From Lentilitoribacter sp. Alg239-R112 (GTDB lineage: Bacteria; Pseudomonadota; Alphaproteobacteria; Rhizobiales; Rhizobiaceae), in the NCBI RefSeq assembly GCF_900537175.1, contig NZ_LS999833.1, positions 434,001-498,000 on the forward strand: a stretch of 64,000 nt of DNA, written 5' to 3'. This document shows, piece by piece, positions 62,736 through 64,000 of this stretch (within the stretch, counting starts at the first letter, position 1; each line of letters begins with the position of its first letter). The position numbers and the translations under genes were made by a program. The notes under the pieces were generated by a model that saw only the letters and a program-made list of their open reading frames with translations, was not told the origin of the DNA and did no database searches.

Positions 62736-64000
62736 ATGAGCGATAGTGCAACAAATTACGACCAAAATTCCAAACGACAAGGCACTTATCTTGCGCTTGG
62801 CATAAGCCTCATCTTAATGATGCTGTATATGATCTTGATGCCTGCGACGGAACTTTGGGATCGTGATGAGCCGCTTTATGCCCGTACTGCAATTGAGATG
62901 CTGCTATCAGGTGATTGGTTCCTCCCAACATACAATGGCAACCTATTTGCGCACAAACCACCTATGACATACTGGCTGATGGCAACCAGTTTTTGGATGT
63001 TTGGTGAAAACGAGTTTGCAGCACGTTTTGCATCAGCTCCTACAATGGCTGGCACTGCATTTTTCACCTATCTGATTGCACGCCGTATGTTCGACCATAC
63101 GATTGGCATTTGGTCGATGATCATGTTTGGCACTGCATTCCTGACCATATATCTTGGCTCGATTGCCCAGCACGATGCGCCCATGATGTTCTTCATCATT
63201 CTGGCAATTTACGCCTATACCAAGTTTCTCTACGAGCAACAGAGTTTGTGGCCGATGCTTGTCTTGTTCACGCTTGGCATGGTCGCAACGCTTTATATCA
63301 AAGGTCCGGTTGGGCCTGCTGTGATTTGCACAACCTTGTTTTTCTCATGGGTTTTCACACCATCAGACCAGCGGCCAAAATTCATGGCGATGGTTGTGTT
63401 TGCAGGCGGATTTATATTGGCTTGTATTTTGTTTGCGATATGGCTCATTCCGGCCAATACAGCAACTGATGGCGCGCTGTGGCAAATGGGCGTTGGCAAA
63501 CATATTGTTCAGCGTTTTCAAGAACCGCTAGAAAATTATGGCGGCACTGCGTCTCTTGGTTACTACTGGATGTTGCCTGCCTATATTCCTGTCATTCTTA
63601 TCACGCTCATGCCATGGACTATTCATCTTCCGGCGGGGTTGAAGGCGCTATTTTCCGGTAAATTGGGGACTCGGCGCGAACGTGCGCTCCTTTGGGGTTG
63701 GATAGCGCCAACATTTGTAATGTTTACTTTGGCGGGCTCAAAGCTACCTCACTATATTTTCCCGATTTTTCCAGCCTTGGCAATCATATGCGCAGCGATC
63801 ATGATCAAGCAGGTGCGAGACGCTGAAACGCAAAGCTACTCGAAGTTTGGTGCATACCTTTATCTGATGCTGTCCCCGGCAATCGCTATTGCTTTGATCG
63901 CTGTGCCGTTTTTCCGACCAGACATCATCCCTTTCTTGGTTGGTATTCCGGCAGGTTTAATCATCGGTACAATTGTTCATTTTGTATTCCATCGCCAGAG
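62736..64000 (+). CDS. ArnT/GT39-like membrane glycosyltransferase (3' end cut by window edge)
   Basis: The frame opens at an ATG preceded by GGAG and is still open at the last base; about 421 residues are visible. After the first helix comes LWDRDEPLYARTAIEMLLSGDWFLPTYNGNLFAHKPPMTYWLM, the catalytic DE-P-Y-A and H-KPP pattern of the PMT_2/ArnT family, then many helices and AGSKLPHYIFPIFPALA. It moves a sugar from a polyprenyl phosphate to lipid A or another surface acceptor in the periplasm. The GT2/deacetylase pair at 53-54.8 kb could make its donor. Confidence 0.92.
   Translation, partial: MSDSATNYDQNSKRQGTYLALGISLILMMLYMILMPATELWDRDEPLYARTAIEMLLSGDWFLPTYNGNLFAHKPPMTYWLMATSFWMFGENEFAARFASAPTMAGTAFFTYLIARRMFDHTIGIWSMIMFGTAFLTIYLGSIAQHDAPMMFFIILAIYAYTKFLYEQQSLWPMLVLFTLGMVATLYIKGPVGPAVICTTLFFSWVFTPSDQRPKFMAMVVFAGGFILACILFAIWLIPANTATDGALWQMGVGKHIVQRFQEPLENYGGTASLGYYWMLPAYIPVILITLMPWTIHLPAGLKALFSGKLGTRRERALLWGWIAPTFVMFTLAGSKLPHYIFPIFPALAIICAAIMIKQVRDAETQSYSKFGAYLYLMLSPAIAIALIAVPFFRPDIIPFLVGIPAGLIIGTIVHFVFHRQ

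Overview
The window reads as chromosome of an alphaproteobacterium, most likely a marine or low-GC member of the Hyphomicrobiales (Rhizobiales). Supporting signs are the F1FO-ATPase inhibitor zeta subunit gene next to purC-purS-purQ-purL, the BolA and monothiol glutaredoxin genes upstream of a Bcr/CflA exporter and rpsD, an IalB-like protein, a GapR/DUF2312 protein and a GTA-type tail protein. The genus cannot be fixed from sequence alone. No rRNA or CRISPR array is present. The only tRNA seen is tRNA-Thr(TGT).

Region 1 (1 to about 10.72 kb) is the integrase-proximal end of a prophage or phage-derived element inserted at the 3' end of tRNA-Thr. Its left end lies outside the window. A leftward operon (Cro-like repressor, small proteins, DNA methyltransferase) and a rightward operon of 17 tightly packed genes (ERF annealing protein, GapR-like protein, HNH nuclease, a GTA/TP901-1-like major tail protein, AlpA-like excisionase, tyrosine integrase) each start at a TTGACA promoter. 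Both promoters are overlapped by ACAACTTnnGTTGT operators. A CI-like repressor, an acetyltransferase and a lone periplasmic Cache-domain protein lie between the two promoters.

Region 2 (10.8 to 36 kb) is mostly core genome: NAD kinase, a large RTX protein, a periplasmic binding protein with a P1 peptidase, a chemotaxis receptor with a C-terminal CheR/CheB tether, purB, purCSQL, a cold-shock protein, MsrPQ, a MocR regulator divergent from a DMT exporter, a GST and a BacNav-type sodium channel.

Region 3 (36 to 45.3 kb) is an accessory island. It holds small secreted proteins of unknown function, a hybrid histidine kinase and a LuxR-type response regulator. It is flanked by a decayed IS1182-family element on the right (frameshift plus nonsense mutation) and an inverted relic of the same IS end on the left. 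An 18-bp inverted repeat recurs three times, upstream of two secreted-protein genes, the kinase and the response regulator. It is a good candidate for the response regulator's binding site.

Region 4 (45.3 to 64 kb) returns to core-like genes: PhzF/Lrp, MFS exporters, bolA, grxD, an inositol-phosphatase-like gene, ttcA, GT2 with a ChbG/YdjC deacetylase, rpsD and a GT39/ArnT-like gene cut by the window end. It also holds an orphan 457-residue membrane protein, a collapsed ECF-sigma/YCII gene pair fused by deletions, and a candidate 22-residue small protein gene with a perfect Shine-Dalgarno, upstream hairpin and terminator.
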